From Nitrobacter sp. 62-13 (lineage in GTDB: Bacteria > Pseudomonadota > Alphaproteobacteria > Rhizobiales > Xanthobacteraceae), in the NCBI RefSeq assembly GCF_001896955.1, contig NZ_MKRN01000002.1, forward strand, positions 1 to 34,190: a DNA stretch of 34,190 bases. The letters are read 5' to 3'. The position numbers were made by a program, and so were the translations under genes. Of the stretch, positions 18,353-26,206 are shown one piece after another (the first letter of the stretch is position 1; every line of letters starts with the position of its first letter). The notes under the pieces were generated by a model. That model saw only the letters and a list, made by a program, of their open reading frames with translations, was not told where the DNA came from and did not search any database.

Positions 18353-19522
18353 CTACCTGACCGGCTCAAGAATCGAGACGTAGTTGGCAACAGCCGTGCC
18401 GCCCATGTTGAAGATGCCTGCGAGCTTGGCGTCGCTGATCTGCATGTCCTCCGGCGCTTGGCCTACGAGCTGCATCGCGCTCATCACGTGCATGGAGACG
18501 CCGGTCGCGCCGATCGGATGGCCCTTGGCCTTGAGGCCGCCGGACGGATTGATCGGCAGCTTGCCGTCCTTAACCGTCCAGCCTTCCTTGATGGCGCGTG
18601 CGCCCTGCCCCTTCGGCGCCAGGCCCATGGCTTCGTATTCGATCAGTTCGGCAATGGTGAAGCAATCATGGGTCTCGACGAACGAGAGATCGGACAGCGT
18701 CACCCCCGCCGTTGCGAGCGCCCGCTGCCAGGCCACCGTGCAGCCCTCGAAATCGAGGATGTTGCGTTTCGACATCGGCAGGAAATCCTGCGCGTGGCCG
18801 GTTGCGCGGATGTTGACCGCCTTTTGCGCGGCTTTCGCCGCGTCTGCATCCATCAGCACCAACGCGGCGGCCCCATCCGACACCGGCGAACAGTCGGTGC
18901 GCTTCAGCGGCCCGGCGACGAACGGATTCTTCTCGCTCTCGGAGCGGCAGAAATCGTAGCCGAAATCCTTGCGTATCTGCGCGTAAGGGTTGGCGACGCC
19001 ATTTTTGTGATTCTTCGCCGCGATCATCGCCAAGGCGTCCGACTGATCGCCGTATCTCTGGAAATAGGCCTGCGCGATCAGGCCGAACACGCCGGCGAAG
19101 CCGCCAGGAGTATCGCCGTCCTCGGGCAGGTAGGAGGCGCGCAGCAGGTTGCGGCCGATCTCAGGACCGGGCGTGCGCGTCATCTGCTCGACGCCGACGA
19201 CCAGCACGATCCTGGCCGCATCCGACGCAATGGCGCGGATACCTTGATGCACAGCCGCCGAGCCGGTGGCGCAGGCATTCTCCACCCGTATCGCCGGCTT
19301 GAAGCGAAGTTCCGGATCGGCTTGCAAGACAAGGGAGGCGGTAAAATCCTGAGCCGAGAAGCCGGCATTGAAATGCCCGAGCACGATCTCGTCGACGTCG
19401 CGAGCGGCGATATTGGCGTCGGCCAGCGCGTCGCCCGCCACCTTCACCACAAGGCTTTCAACGGTCTCAGCGTCGAGTTTGCCAAACGGCGTATGCGCCC
19501 ATCCGACAATGCTGGCGGTCAT
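18353..19522 (-). CDS. Thiolase family protein (SCP-x-like acetyl-CoA acetyltransferase)
   Basis: This 389-residue protein has the thiolase nucleophile in RVENACATGSAAVHQG (C84), the second half-site ETHDCFTIAELIEYEAMGL, and the C-terminal GHPIGATG motif holding the catalytic histidine. The HDCF wording, with no classical NEAF, places it in the SCP2/SCP-x-like thiolase group rather than the biosynthetic PhaA/AtoB type. It would cleave or form a 3-ketoacyl-CoA; substrate unknown. The start ATG has GGGAG seven bases upstream. It lies 167 bases ahead of mmsA in the same direction with a possible operator between, so it is probably a separate transcription unit. Confidence 0.9.
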   Translation of the reverse strand: MTASIVGWAHTPFGKLDAETVESLVVKVAGDALADANIAARDVDEIVLGHFNAGFSAQDFTASLVLQADPELRFKPAIRVENACATGSAAVHQGIRAIASDAARIVLVVGVEQMTRTPGPEIGRNLLRASYLPEDGDTPGGFAGVFGLIAQAYFQRYGDQSDALAMIAAKNHKNGVANPYAQIRKDFGYDFCRSESEKNPFVAGPLKRTDCSPVSDGAAALVLMDADAAKAAQKAVNIRATGHAQDFLPMSKRNILDFEGCTVAWQRALATAGVTLSDLSFVETHDCFTIAELIEYEAMGLAPKGQGARAIKEGWTVKDGKLPINPSGGLKAKGHPIGATGVSMHVMSAMQLVGQAPEDMQISDAKLAGIFNMGGTAVANYVSILEPVR

Positions 19523-19737
19523 GGTCGTGCTCCCATGCGGCCCTGCGGCCCTTTACACGTCCATATATAGTCTCGCGGAAACACCGGGTTCAGGGGGACC
19601 GCGGAATTTTCATCCCCCGCAAGCGGGGTTACACAGGAAACGGCGCGGACGCCACCGTCGGCCAAAGCCACGCCGTCCATCATGAAGCCCGCCGCGATCC
19701 GCGATTCACGGGCATTCCCGACCGGACTGGATCAGGA

Positions 19738-20340
19738 TCAACGTGACGACTTGGAACGTTTTTTTGCGATGCCGGTCTTTACAACCGCCGATCCGGCCTT
19801 CGCTTTGCTTGCAGCAGGACCCACCGCCTTGTGGCCGTTGAGCTTGCGGCCGCGTGCGGCTCCGGCCCGTTTTTCCGCCCTCGCCCTGAGGCGCTTCTTT
19901 TCCTCGCGCGCCGCGGCCCGCAATTTCCTGCGCTTCTTTTCGCAGGCGTCGCACTTGCACCCGATCGGCTTCAGGTACTCCTTGAAATAGTCGGTGCCGT
20001 AGTCGTAGTTGATCTCCTCGCCGGGCGCGATGTCCTTGATGGCGCGGATATCGACGCGCCGCTTGATCTTGCTGACATCAGATTCCGCATTCGGTTTGCA
20101 GGAGTGGTTGATGTAGCGCGCGATGTTCTTGCGCACCGAGCCGTCGATGGTCCATCTGTTCGTGATCTGGAAGAGATATTTGTTCTCGACCGCGTCGTCC
20201 TTCTCCTTGTTGCAGTCGAGCAGCGGGCCGAAATACCGGATGATCTTCGTGCCCTTCTTGATAGGCTTGGTGGCGAAGAGGCCGAGCCCGGTGCGGGAGC
20301 GGCCGATTCGATAAGGCTTGTTCGAAGAAATCTCGGGCAT
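19738..20340 (-). CDS. SET-domain protein lysine methyltransferase-like, with basic C-terminal tail
   Basis: The 200-residue protein opens with a SET domain: RSRTGLGLFATKPIKKGTKI (residues 14-33), the SAM/active-site motif NHSCKPN (78-84), and GEEINYDYG (107-115). A post-SET Cys cluster C-K-C-D-A-C (128-133) follows, which with the Cys of NHSC usually binds zinc. From residue 134 to the end it is almost all Lys, Arg, Ala and Gly, resembling a histone H1-like or DNA-binding tail. SET enzymes methylate lysines; bacterial targets are mostly unknown. All catalytic signatures are intact, so it should be active. No weak or strong ribosome binding site stands out before the ATG. It is monocistronic by position. 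Confidence 0.9.
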   Translation of the reverse strand: MPEISSNKPYRIGRSRTGLGLFATKPIKKGTKIIRYFGPLLDCNKEKDDAVENKYLFQITNRWTIDGSVRKNIARYINHSCKPNAESDVSKIKRRVDIRAIKDIAPGEEINYDYGTDYFKEYLKPIGCKCDACEKKRRKLRAAAREEKKRLRARAEKRAGAARGRKLNGHKAVGPAASKAKAGSAVVKTGIAKKRSKSSR

Positions 20341-20696
20341 GGTCGGCTGGAACTAATGCTCAATAGTAGCTGGGGGGAATCGCAGACAGGCTGTCTGCCA
20401 TGATTCCGCAGGCGATGTCAGGGGTTTCGCCCCCTCCCATCGAACCTTCCAACATATTTGCGTGAAGTTGCGCGGGCCTGACAGGCTGCTAGCATTGCTC
20501 CGGCGCCACTCATTTATCTCGGTTATCGCGCCGCAACACGTCGCTGAAACCGCTTTAAAAGGGCGCTTGCGACGGGAGGCCGCACTCTCATTTCCACGCT
20601 CATTGTCCACGCTGCCTCATCGCGCGATCCATCATCACACGCCGGGCGGGTTTATCTTCGCTCCGGTTTCTGCGATAAGGAATTCGCGCTAGACGC
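20341..20696. other. Gene-free divergent intergenic region
   Basis: This 356-base stretch separates the SET gene (-) from the methyltransferase-like gene (+) and must hold both promoters. A 17-base perfect palindrome lies at 20382-20398 and a GGGG(TTTCG)CCCC hairpin near 20421-20434. I see no open frame with coding character and no RNA gene. Confidence 0.5.
20382..20398. promoter_or_regulatory. Perfect palindrome, candidate operator
   Basis: GCAGACAG-G-CTGTCTGC is a perfect inverted repeat with 8-base arms and a single central base, about 42 bases upstream of the SET gene start. Compact dyads of this size are typical of dimeric repressor sites. No regulator gene is adjacent, so the role is inferred only from symmetry and position. 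Confidence 0.35.
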
Positions 20697-21674
20697 GTGA
20701 GCGGAAATTTGAACCAGGAAAAGGATGAAGCATTGCTGAAGGCGGAATTCTCACGGATCAATCAAACGAAGGCAGTCTTTGATGACATCTACATCCAGGA
20801 CGATCCCAGATCGTACTTCTCGGTCCTCGGCGATCTCGATTATATGATCACGGATGTAGCCGAGCCCGTCATCCGCCAGATTTTGTCCGCCAAGGCTTCT
20901 GCCACCAATACCAAACCCGTCGTCCTCGACGTCGGCTGCTCGTACGGCATCAACGCCGCCGTGCATCGGTTTCCGCTGACATTCGGGGGCTTGCGCCATC
21001 GCTATGCCCGGCGCGAAATAAAGGCGATCAGCTCCGAAGAGTTGATGCGGTTCGATCACAATTTCTATGCGAGCTGGCCCGACCACGGCCTCGCCCGCTT
21101 TATCGGCCTCGATGTTTCGGCGCCGGCCGTTCGCTACGCGACGCGCGTCGGGCTTCTCGATCAGGGCCTCGTCGCCGATCTCGAGAAAGAGGCGCTTTCG
21201 GCGGAGAACGCGCGCATCGTCCGGCCTGTCGATGTCATCATGTCGACGGGCTGCATCGGTTATGTAACGGACAAAACATTCAGCAAGCTTCTCGACGCAA
21301 CAGAGAAGAAACCGTGGGTCATTTCCTTCGTGTTGCGAATGTTTCCTTACGACGCGCTCGCGAAAACGTTCGCGCAGCGCGGTCTGGTCACGGAACGGCT
21401 GAGCGGCGTGACCTTTGTTCAGCGCCGTTTTCGCGACGCTGAGGAGTTTGAGAACAGCCTGGCAACCCTCGCAGCCGCACAAATCGACCCTTCCGGCCTC
21501 GAGTCCGAAGGATTGCTTCATGCCGATCTGATCCTCTCGCGGCCGGAAGACGATGTCCGTGCCGCACCGCTTGAAGACATCGTAACGGTTGCCAGCGGAC
21601 GGGGCCGACCGATCGCGCCGCGCTATGTTCACGTCGAAAGCAACAACGGTCCGCGGGTGACGCTGGAGCCGTGA
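20697..21674 (+). CDS. Class I SAM-dependent methyltransferase-like protein of unknown role
   Basis: This 325-residue protein contains a probable SAM-binding motif VVLDVGCSYGINAAV (about residues 75-89), an acidic second strand ARFIGLDVSAPAVRYA (about 132-147) and a later VDVIMSTGCIGYV stretch. These fit a Rossmann-type methyltransferase. I do not recognise a characterised subfamily. There is no signal peptide or membrane segment. The frame begins at a GTG with a poor ribosome binding site; a TTG at codon 13, preceded by AAGGA, is an alternative start. The C-terminal 60 residues (after about 265) look like an added regulatory or substrate segment. It stands alone, with no nearby gene suggesting a substrate. 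Confidence 0.72.
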   Translation: MSGNLNQEKDEALLKAEFSRINQTKAVFDDIYIQDDPRSYFSVLGDLDYMITDVAEPVIRQILSAKASATNTKPVVLDVGCSYGINAAVHRFPLTFGGLRHRYARREIKAISSEELMRFDHNFYASWPDHGLARFIGLDVSAPAVRYATRVGLLDQGLVADLEKEALSAENARIVRPVDVIMSTGCIGYVTDKTFSKLLDATEKKPWVISFVLRMFPYDALAKTFAQRGLVTERLSGVTFVQRRFRDAEEFENSLATLAAAQIDPSGLESEGLLHADLILSRPEDDVRAAPLEDIVTVASGRGRPIAPRYVHVESNNGPRVTLEP

Positions 21675-21808
21675 GTCATGCCTCTTCCGGCACGACATTG
21701 CGAACAGACAGCGGGGGCGTGATAAACGGTTAGAATCGAATCCGAATGCGATTCCGTTCGGCGCACAAAGCCAGCTTGATTGTTTCCGTTTGGAGGTCGA
21801 TTCCTGAA

Positions 21809-22279
21809 ATGACAAGCATGCGCCCCTGTTTCGCCGCCAGCCTATGTCTTTTCGCCGCTGTGGCCTTCGTCCCCTCGACGGCCCGAGCCGACCGCTGCGA
21901 CGATCTCGCCGCCCAGCTCAAGGGCCAGATCGACGGCCTGCATGTCGGCAAAACCGCCGCCAATGCGATCTTTCTGTCGCATCCTGCGGCCAAACAATTG
22001 ATCCTCGGCTGTCCGAACCGAAAGTTCACCAACGAACTGATCGCGGGCGCGGACAGCCGCAAGCCGAAGCCGGAGTTTTACGATCTGGTGGCACAAGCCT
22101 CCGCCATCATTTTCACGATCCCGAAGGCGGACACGCTGAAAGGCGTCACCCGCTGCATCAAGCGCATGGGCCTGTTGCACGGCGACGACGTCCGGACGCG
22201 CTATCGGCGGCTGAACATGCGTTGCACCCGGACCAGGACAAGCGCCGCCATCGCCGTGTCACGCGGCAACGACGAGTAA
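21809..22279 (+). CDS. Secreted hypothetical protein, 156 aa
   Basis: Starting at the ATG at 21809 the protein begins MTSMRPCFAASLCLFAAV and continues to a clear AxA-type signal peptidase site (STARADRC, about residues 24-31), so it should reach the periplasm. The mature part has three or four cysteines (DRCDDL, ILGCPNR, TRCIKR, MRCTRT) that could form two disulfides, and otherwise mixed helix. I do not recognise the family. A GGAGG sits somewhat far (13 bases) from this ATG, which leaves the ATG three codons later equally possible. The neighbours (orphan methyltransferase-like gene upstream, GFA gene downstream) say nothing about its function. Confidence 0.65.
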   Translation: MTSMRPCFAASLCLFAAVAFVPSTARADRCDDLAAQLKGQIDGLHVGKTAANAIFLSHPAAKQLILGCPNRKFTNELIAGADSRKPKPEFYDLVAQASAIIFTIPKADTLKGVTRCIKRMGLLHGDDVRTRYRRLNMRCTRTRTSAAIAVSRGNDE

Positions 22280-22380
22280 CGAAACTCCGGTTCCGGGCCG
22301 CACTGGAACTGTGCTTGTCAGATTCGGTGTCGGCTCCCGCCGCAGGCTGGTAGACTGATCGCGCTGGGACGGAGAGACAA

Positions 22381-22740
22381 ATGCCCGACGTGAAAACCTA
22401 TACCGGCGGCTGCCATTGCGGTCAGGTGCGCTTCGAGTGCACGACGGATCTCGCGATGGTGAGCGCGTGCAACTGCTCGATCTGTACCAAGAAAGGTCTG
22501 CACTTCACGTTTCTGCCGCCACAGAGCTTTCAGCTCCGGGCCGGCGAAGACAATCTCAAGGAATACCTGTTCAACAAGCGTGCCATCCGGCACCAGCTCT
22601 GCGTCGACTGTGGTGTCGATGTGTTCGCGCGCGGCAAGAAGCCGGATGGGACCGAAGTGGTCGCTGTCAATGTGAGCTGCATCGACGGCGTCGAATTGTC
22701 CAAGTTCGCATTGACACCGGTCGACGGACGGAGTTTCTAA
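22381..22740 (+). CDS. GFA/CENP-V family zinc protein
   Basis: The 119-residue protein has the whole cysteine pattern of the glutathione-dependent formaldehyde-activating enzyme (GFA/CENP-V) fold: GGCHCGQVRFEC (residues 9-20), ACNCSICTKKG (about 29-39) and HQLCVDCGVDVF (about 75-86). These cysteines bind two zinc ions. GFA itself speeds the joining of formaldehyde and glutathione; most family members of this short type are uncharacterised. The ATG has a GGAG ribosome site. Its stop codon overlaps that of the convergent GST gene by four bases, an unusually tight tail-to-tail arrangement. Confidence 0.9.
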   Translation: MPDVKTYTGGCHCGQVRFECTTDLAMVSACNCSICTKKGLHFTFLPPQSFQLRAGEDNLKEYLFNKRAIRHQLCVDCGVDVFARGKKPDGTEVVAVNVSCIDGVELSKFALTPVDGRSF

Positions 22741-23444
22741 AGATCGAGCGCCTTGTAACGGCGGAAGATGCCGTCCTCATTAAAGGCAATCCGACGGTCG
22801 CTCGCGAGATAGGCTTTGATATGTGGCCTGCGCGAAACGCGATCATGCAAGTCAACGAGCTTGGGGATGTCTCTCTCGAAGTGGTTCATCCGCTTCGGAA
22901 AGGCATGGCGCAGGCCCGCGACGATCTGGAACAACGAAAGATCGACGTAGGTCAGCCTGCGGCCGACAACAAAGCTGCCGCCGCGATCCGCAAGTAGCCG
23001 CTCGAAGTATCCGAGATATTTCGGCACACGCTCTTTCCAGAATTCATCGGTCCTGCGTTTTGCGGGCGCGCGCTGGTGCTCATAATACAACGTCGGTCCC
23101 AGCGGATGATGGGTGTCGTGAATTTCCACCACCAGGTCCATGATGGTGAGCTGCAACTGATGGGTCCAAAGCCGGCCGGCGTCGGCTTTCGGCGCGAGAC
23201 CATGACGTGAGCCAAGATAAAGCAGGATGTTGGCGGTCTGGCCGATCACCCGCTTGCCGGCTTTCAGGAATGGCGGCGCGAAGGGCGGCGCGCCGCTTTC
23301 CACATCCATCATGCGCGTCATCGCAGACATGCCGCGGTCCGTCCGCGCGACATCAGTGTAATCGACACCAGCCTCCTCGAGCGCGAGCCGGACATATTCT
23401 CCGCGACCTTGGATGCCGGGCCAGTAGTAGAACTCGTACGTCAT
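22737..23444 (-). CDS. Glutathione S-transferase
   Basis: This 235-residue cytosolic GST starts MTYEFYYWPGIQGRGEYVRL, where the first tyrosines lie at the position of the catalytic Tyr in alpha/mu/pi/sigma-like enzymes. The thioredoxin-like domain ends with ANILLYLGSRHGLAP, and the C-terminal helical domain contains VGRRLTYVDLSLFQIVAGL with the N-capping aspartate of helix 6. It conjugates glutathione to an unknown electrophile. The frame is open to 23471, but the ATG at 23444 has AAGGA closely upstream and fits the family N-terminus. Pairing with a GFA gene, also glutathione-linked in some members, is suggestive but they are on opposite strands. Confidence 0.9.
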   Translation of the reverse strand: MTYEFYYWPGIQGRGEYVRLALEEAGVDYTDVARTDRGMSAMTRMMDVESGAPPFAPPFLKAGKRVIGQTANILLYLGSRHGLAPKADAGRLWTHQLQLTIMDLVVEIHDTHHPLGPTLYYEHQRAPAKRRTDEFWKERVPKYLGYFERLLADRGGSFVVGRRLTYVDLSLFQIVAGLRHAFPKRMNHFERDIPKLVDLHDRVSRRPHIKAYLASDRRIAFNEDGIFRRYKALDL

Positions 23445-23565
23445 GGCATCCTTTTCCGTCGCCCCGCGCATCGCGGGCGGGCGCGACCCTCACTGCGCCA
23501 GCCGCTAGCGGGACGGAAGCCGTCGCGCCACGACGCGGTGGCCGATCACGGCAAGACAGCCTGTG

Positions 23566-24255
23566 TCAATTGACAGCGAAGCAATAAAAAAGCCCGTCGC
23601 CGCCGGTGCTTTTGAGATCGTTCTGGCTGCAGCCGCCGTCGGGTCCGCGCGAGGGATGCGCCGCGTTCCAGGATTTGACATTTGGATTGGTGGCGGGGCC
23701 ATTGATGTCGGAGTGCCCCAGCATGGCGGCGCCCTGCATGCTGCTCGTCCAGTTCTTGCAAGTCCGGTCGTCGGTGCCGGAAAAGGCCGTTCCGTCAGGC
23801 TGCGAACCCGTCAGCATGTCGTGACGATTGGGTTTGTCGCCGTAGCCGTTGACGACCTCCCCCTTTTCGGTCAGTGCGGTCTCCTTGTTGATGTTGTTGG
23901 TGCCATGCAGCGTAGCAACGTCCTTTGCAATCACGACGCCCTTGGCATTCTGCCACGGTCCCTTGCCGATGCGATCGCGCGCGTTGACGGCCGGTTTGCC
24001 GTCGGCCGCCTGGGTCGACAGATAGGCGTGCCATGTCTTCGCGCCTGCGCCCGCAGCCTGCGCCAGCGTCTGGCAATGATTGTCCGCGCCGGCCAGTCCG
24101 CCGAGATTGCCGCCGTTGCCGATTCCGACGCTGGTCACGAAGAAGCTCATGTTGGCCGTCTGCGCACCGGCCGGCTGGACCGCCGCCGTCGTCATCAGCA
24201 TAGCGGTGGCCAGGCCAAGACAAATTCGCGGAAGGATTCTGTCTGTTGCAATCAT
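23566..24255 (-). CDS. Secreted DUF1554/lectin-like protein
   Basis: The 229-residue protein starts at the ATG at 24255 (GGAGAAGG close upstream) and has a signal peptide ending near QPAGAQTA (about residues 26-33). The mature part begins SFFVTSVGIGNGGNLGGLAG and ADNHCQTLA, the pattern of extracellular endostatin/C-type-lectin-like domains (DUF1554), where the GNLGGLAGAD block leads into a conserved Cys. A further Cys lies in DRTCKNWTSS and two near the C-terminus (GGCSQNDL, FYCFAVN), probably forming two disulfides. It is often annotated as 'lectin' in Bradyrhizobium, but no sugar binding can be deduced. It is preceded on the same strand by the Tim44 gene, with a terminator between, so it is likely transcribed separately. 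Confidence 0.8.
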   Translation of the reverse strand: MIATDRILPRICLGLATAMLMTTAAVQPAGAQTANMSFFVTSVGIGNGGNLGGLAGADNHCQTLAQAAGAGAKTWHAYLSTQAADGKPAVNARDRIGKGPWQNAKGVVIAKDVATLHGTNNINKETALTEKGEVVNGYGDKPNRHDMLTGSQPDGTAFSGTDDRTCKNWTSSMQGAAMLGHSDINGPATNPNVKSWNAAHPSRGPDGGCSQNDLKSTGGDGLFYCFAVN

Positions 24256-24336
24256 TGCCTTCTCCGATCGATTTATGGCGTCTGCGCGCTGCGGATAATC
24301 CCGCGATAACGCGCAGTCAGGCCCTTCGTTCAACGC

Positions 24337-24373
24337 AAAAAAGGCGCCACGAAGTTGTCGTGGCGCCTTTTCT
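24337..24373 (-). terminator. Rho-independent terminator behind the Tim44-domain gene
   Basis: A perfect stem AAGGCGCCACGA / TCGTGGCGCCTT (24341-24352 with 24358-24369, five-base loop) is flanked by A/T tracts. On the minus strand it is followed by six T residues, about 20 bases after the stop codon of the gene at 24394-25335. The A-rich flank on the other side gives TTTTCTT on the plus strand, so it may also work in that direction. Confidence 0.88.
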
Positions 24374-24393
24374 TGAAAAGTTACGGCCGCGGA

Positions 24394-25335
24394 TCAGGTC
24401 TGCTGGATCGCCGAGAGCTCCCATTTTCCGCCGTTACGGCGTGCGAACGTCCAGACGTCGGTCACCTCCTGCGGCTGATCGCTGCCTTCGACCACGCGGC
24501 CGCCGGCGCGCTCGATAGTCTTGTCGACCAGCGAATAACGCAACGCCACCGTGGCGTAGTCGGTATTGCCCTCGCGCCAGGCTTCCGCGAGGTCGCCCTG
24601 CAGGAGCTTGACATTGGACACCTTGTTGACGACGCCGCGGGCGTCGTTGGCCCTAAGATCTTCGGTGAAGTACGACACCATTTCCGGGGTCGCCAGCGTG
24701 TGCAGGGTGTTGACATCCTCGTTCGACCACGCGGTCTGGATTTCTCCGAGCAGACGCTCGAAGGCCTCATAGTCCGGCGGCGTAATTTCCAATGGCGCGG
24801 CGGATGCCACTGAGCCGAAACCCAGGCCACTGCGTGGATTCGCCTGAGCCCCGGGAACGGGGGCCGGCGCCGATCCCGCATAGGCGGGCGCGTTGCGCCG
24901 CTGCCACCACGACATCGCAAAGCGGACGACGAGGACGATCAGGCCGATCTGAAGCAACAGCCCGATGATGGACGACAGCCCTCCGAGACCGCCGAACAAG
25001 CCACCGCCGAACAGCATGCCGAGCAGGCCCGCGCCCAGGAAGCCGGCTGCAAGGCCACCGAGCATGCCCATGCCCGGCCGATTGAAACCGCCGGTTGCCG
25101 CAGTGCCTGCGCCCGGACGGCCGGGTGTCATGGTGCGATCGAACGGACGCGCCGCGTTCGGCGCGGTATTGGTAACCGGCGGCGCGGAGAATGTCCGCGA
25201 TCCCCGCGAGCCGTAGCTCTTCCCTCCACCGATGCGAGCGTCCGCCGCGGACACGGCAAACATCAACGGAAGCGCCAGCGACAGGACGATGGCAAAAGCC
25301 TTCATCACGCCAGATGCCCGCTTGGTCAAATTCAT
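24394..25335 (-). CDS. Tim44/TimA-like domain membrane-anchored protein
   Basis: This 313-residue protein has an N-terminal signal sequence (MKAFAIVLSLALPLMFAV, cleavage near SAADARIG), a Gly/Pro-rich linker, glycine-rich hydrophobic segments (about residues 90-145, including GLLLQIGLIVLVVRFAMSWW) and a C-terminal Tim44-like domain (about 185-313) of NTF2-like fold (YEAFERLLGEIQTAWSNEDVN). Mitochondrial Tim44 helps protein import; bacterial relatives of this length are inner-membrane proteins of unknown role. The ATG has AGAGGAA eight bases upstream, and a strong terminator lies just downstream, indicating a single-gene transcript. Confidence 0.88.
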   Translation of the reverse strand: MNLTKRASGVMKAFAIVLSLALPLMFAVSAADARIGGGKSYGSRGSRTFSAPPVTNTAPNAARPFDRTMTPGRPGAGTAATGGFNRPGMGMLGGLAAGFLGAGLLGMLFGGGLFGGLGGLSSIIGLLLQIGLIVLVVRFAMSWWQRRNAPAYAGSAPAPVPGAQANPRSGLGFGSVASAAPLEITPPDYEAFERLLGEIQTAWSNEDVNTLHTLATPEMVSYFTEDLRANDARGVVNKVSNVKLLQGDLAEAWREGNTDYATVALRYSLVDKTIERAGGRVVEGSDQPQEVTDVWTFARRNGGKWELSAIQQT

Positions 25336-25473
25336 ATGGTTGTTCCTCTAAGTCCCCGGCAGGGGGAAGCGTCTGTAACATGGGTAGCCCGGAGGAAAAA
25401 AGGAAGGCTTACCGTTTGGCGGCGCTTGCGGCCCACGGTCGCGGAGCCATGCACGGCGAATGCCGTTCGCCGG

Positions 25474-25818
25474 TCACGCCGGCGCCAGGTCCAGAAAGTG
25501 CCGCCCTGCCCGGTCTTCGATTTCAACGATCCAGGCGTCCGGATCGAACCGGACTTCCTTTGCGAGACGCTCTTCCACCGCCTGCTCGGCAACCGGCTCG
25601 CTCGACGACGGGACAAAAACCCGCTCGATGGGCCGGCTATCGTCATACACGGCCTGCGGCGCCGGGGCGTACAACATCGCATTGCCGTTCATCAGCGCGA
25701 TCTTGACGAACACGGCGCCGGCCTCCTCGGCGCCGCGCCGGCGCACCGCGCCGAAGATGCCCTCGCTCTGGCAGCGGCGCAGATAAGCGGAGACCCATAT
25801 GCTCGATTTCAAACGCAT
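25474..25818 (-). CDS. DUF1491 family protein
   Basis: The 114-residue protein MRLKSSIWVSAYLRRCQSEG... is a good match in memory to DUF1491, a family found mostly in Alphaproteobacteria. Conserved-looking blocks are GAVRRRGAEEAGAVFVKI (about 23-40), the YAPAPQAVYDD segment and the C-terminal DPDAWIVEIEDRAGRHFLDL. Members have no known function. It has no signal peptide or membrane segment. The ribosome binding site is weak. It lies just before the decayed region that follows to the right. Confidence 0.85.
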   Translation of the reverse strand: MRLKSSIWVSAYLRRCQSEGIFGAVRRRGAEEAGAVFVKIALMNGNAMLYAPAPQAVYDDSRPIERVFVPSSSEPVAEQAVEERLAKEVRFDPDAWIVEIEDRAGRHFLDLAPA

Positions 25819-25896
25819 GAGGATGACGATAGGCCGTTCGCGAAAGCAGCGCTAGGCGTGTACTCATAAGCTCGAGCAGCTCTGGGCCTCATTTCG

Positions 25897-26206
25897 CTAT
25901 CGCACTCGACCTCTCCGCCAACGTTGCATCAAGTTCTGGCAGCAGAACGATGCCGTCCTGATGCGATGCTCGAGTTTGTCGCCGTAATAGACTGAGCATT
26001 CGCCTTCCAAAGGTAAGCAATCGTCTCGATACTGTTGTGGTAATGGACCTTTGCCTTAGCGCCCGGAGGCATCGGCAGCACATTCAAACAGACCTGTTTG
26101 CTCCGACAGCCTCCTTCGATGCGCCGGCTCCGTAAGTAAAGCCCTGCTTGCCGACATAGGTCTTGCCGGGCTCAATCACTCTCACCGCATCTGACAATCC
26201 TGACAT
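25897..26206 (-). pseudogene. Frameshifted cupin-domain protein remnant
   Basis: From an ATG at 26206 with a good GGGAG site, the minus strand reads MSGLSDAVRVIEPGKTYVG and KQGFTYGAGASKEAVG, then hits a stop. Moving one base to the next frame the sense continues VCLNVLPMPPGAKAKVHYHN and SIETIAYLW. A second frame change then gives GECSVYYGDKLEHRI, after which no coherent cupin sequence remains. The joined text fits cupin motif 1, G(X)5HXH(X)3-4E(X)6G, with the two metal-binding histidines in HYH. So this looks like a cupin protein gene broken by at least two frameshifts and lacking its C-terminal half (motif 2). Sequencing error is unlikely to explain both shifts plus the missing end. Confidence 0.8.

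Noticed and set aside
18458-19570. Plus-strand open frame (370 codons) opposite the thiolase gene
   Set aside because: Antisense shadow; thiolase motifs on the other strand are complete and have a good ribosome site.
19613-19630. CCCCGC/GCGGGG hairpin as terminator of the SET gene
   Set aside because: The hairpin is about 110 bases past the stop codon and has no T tract on the minus strand.
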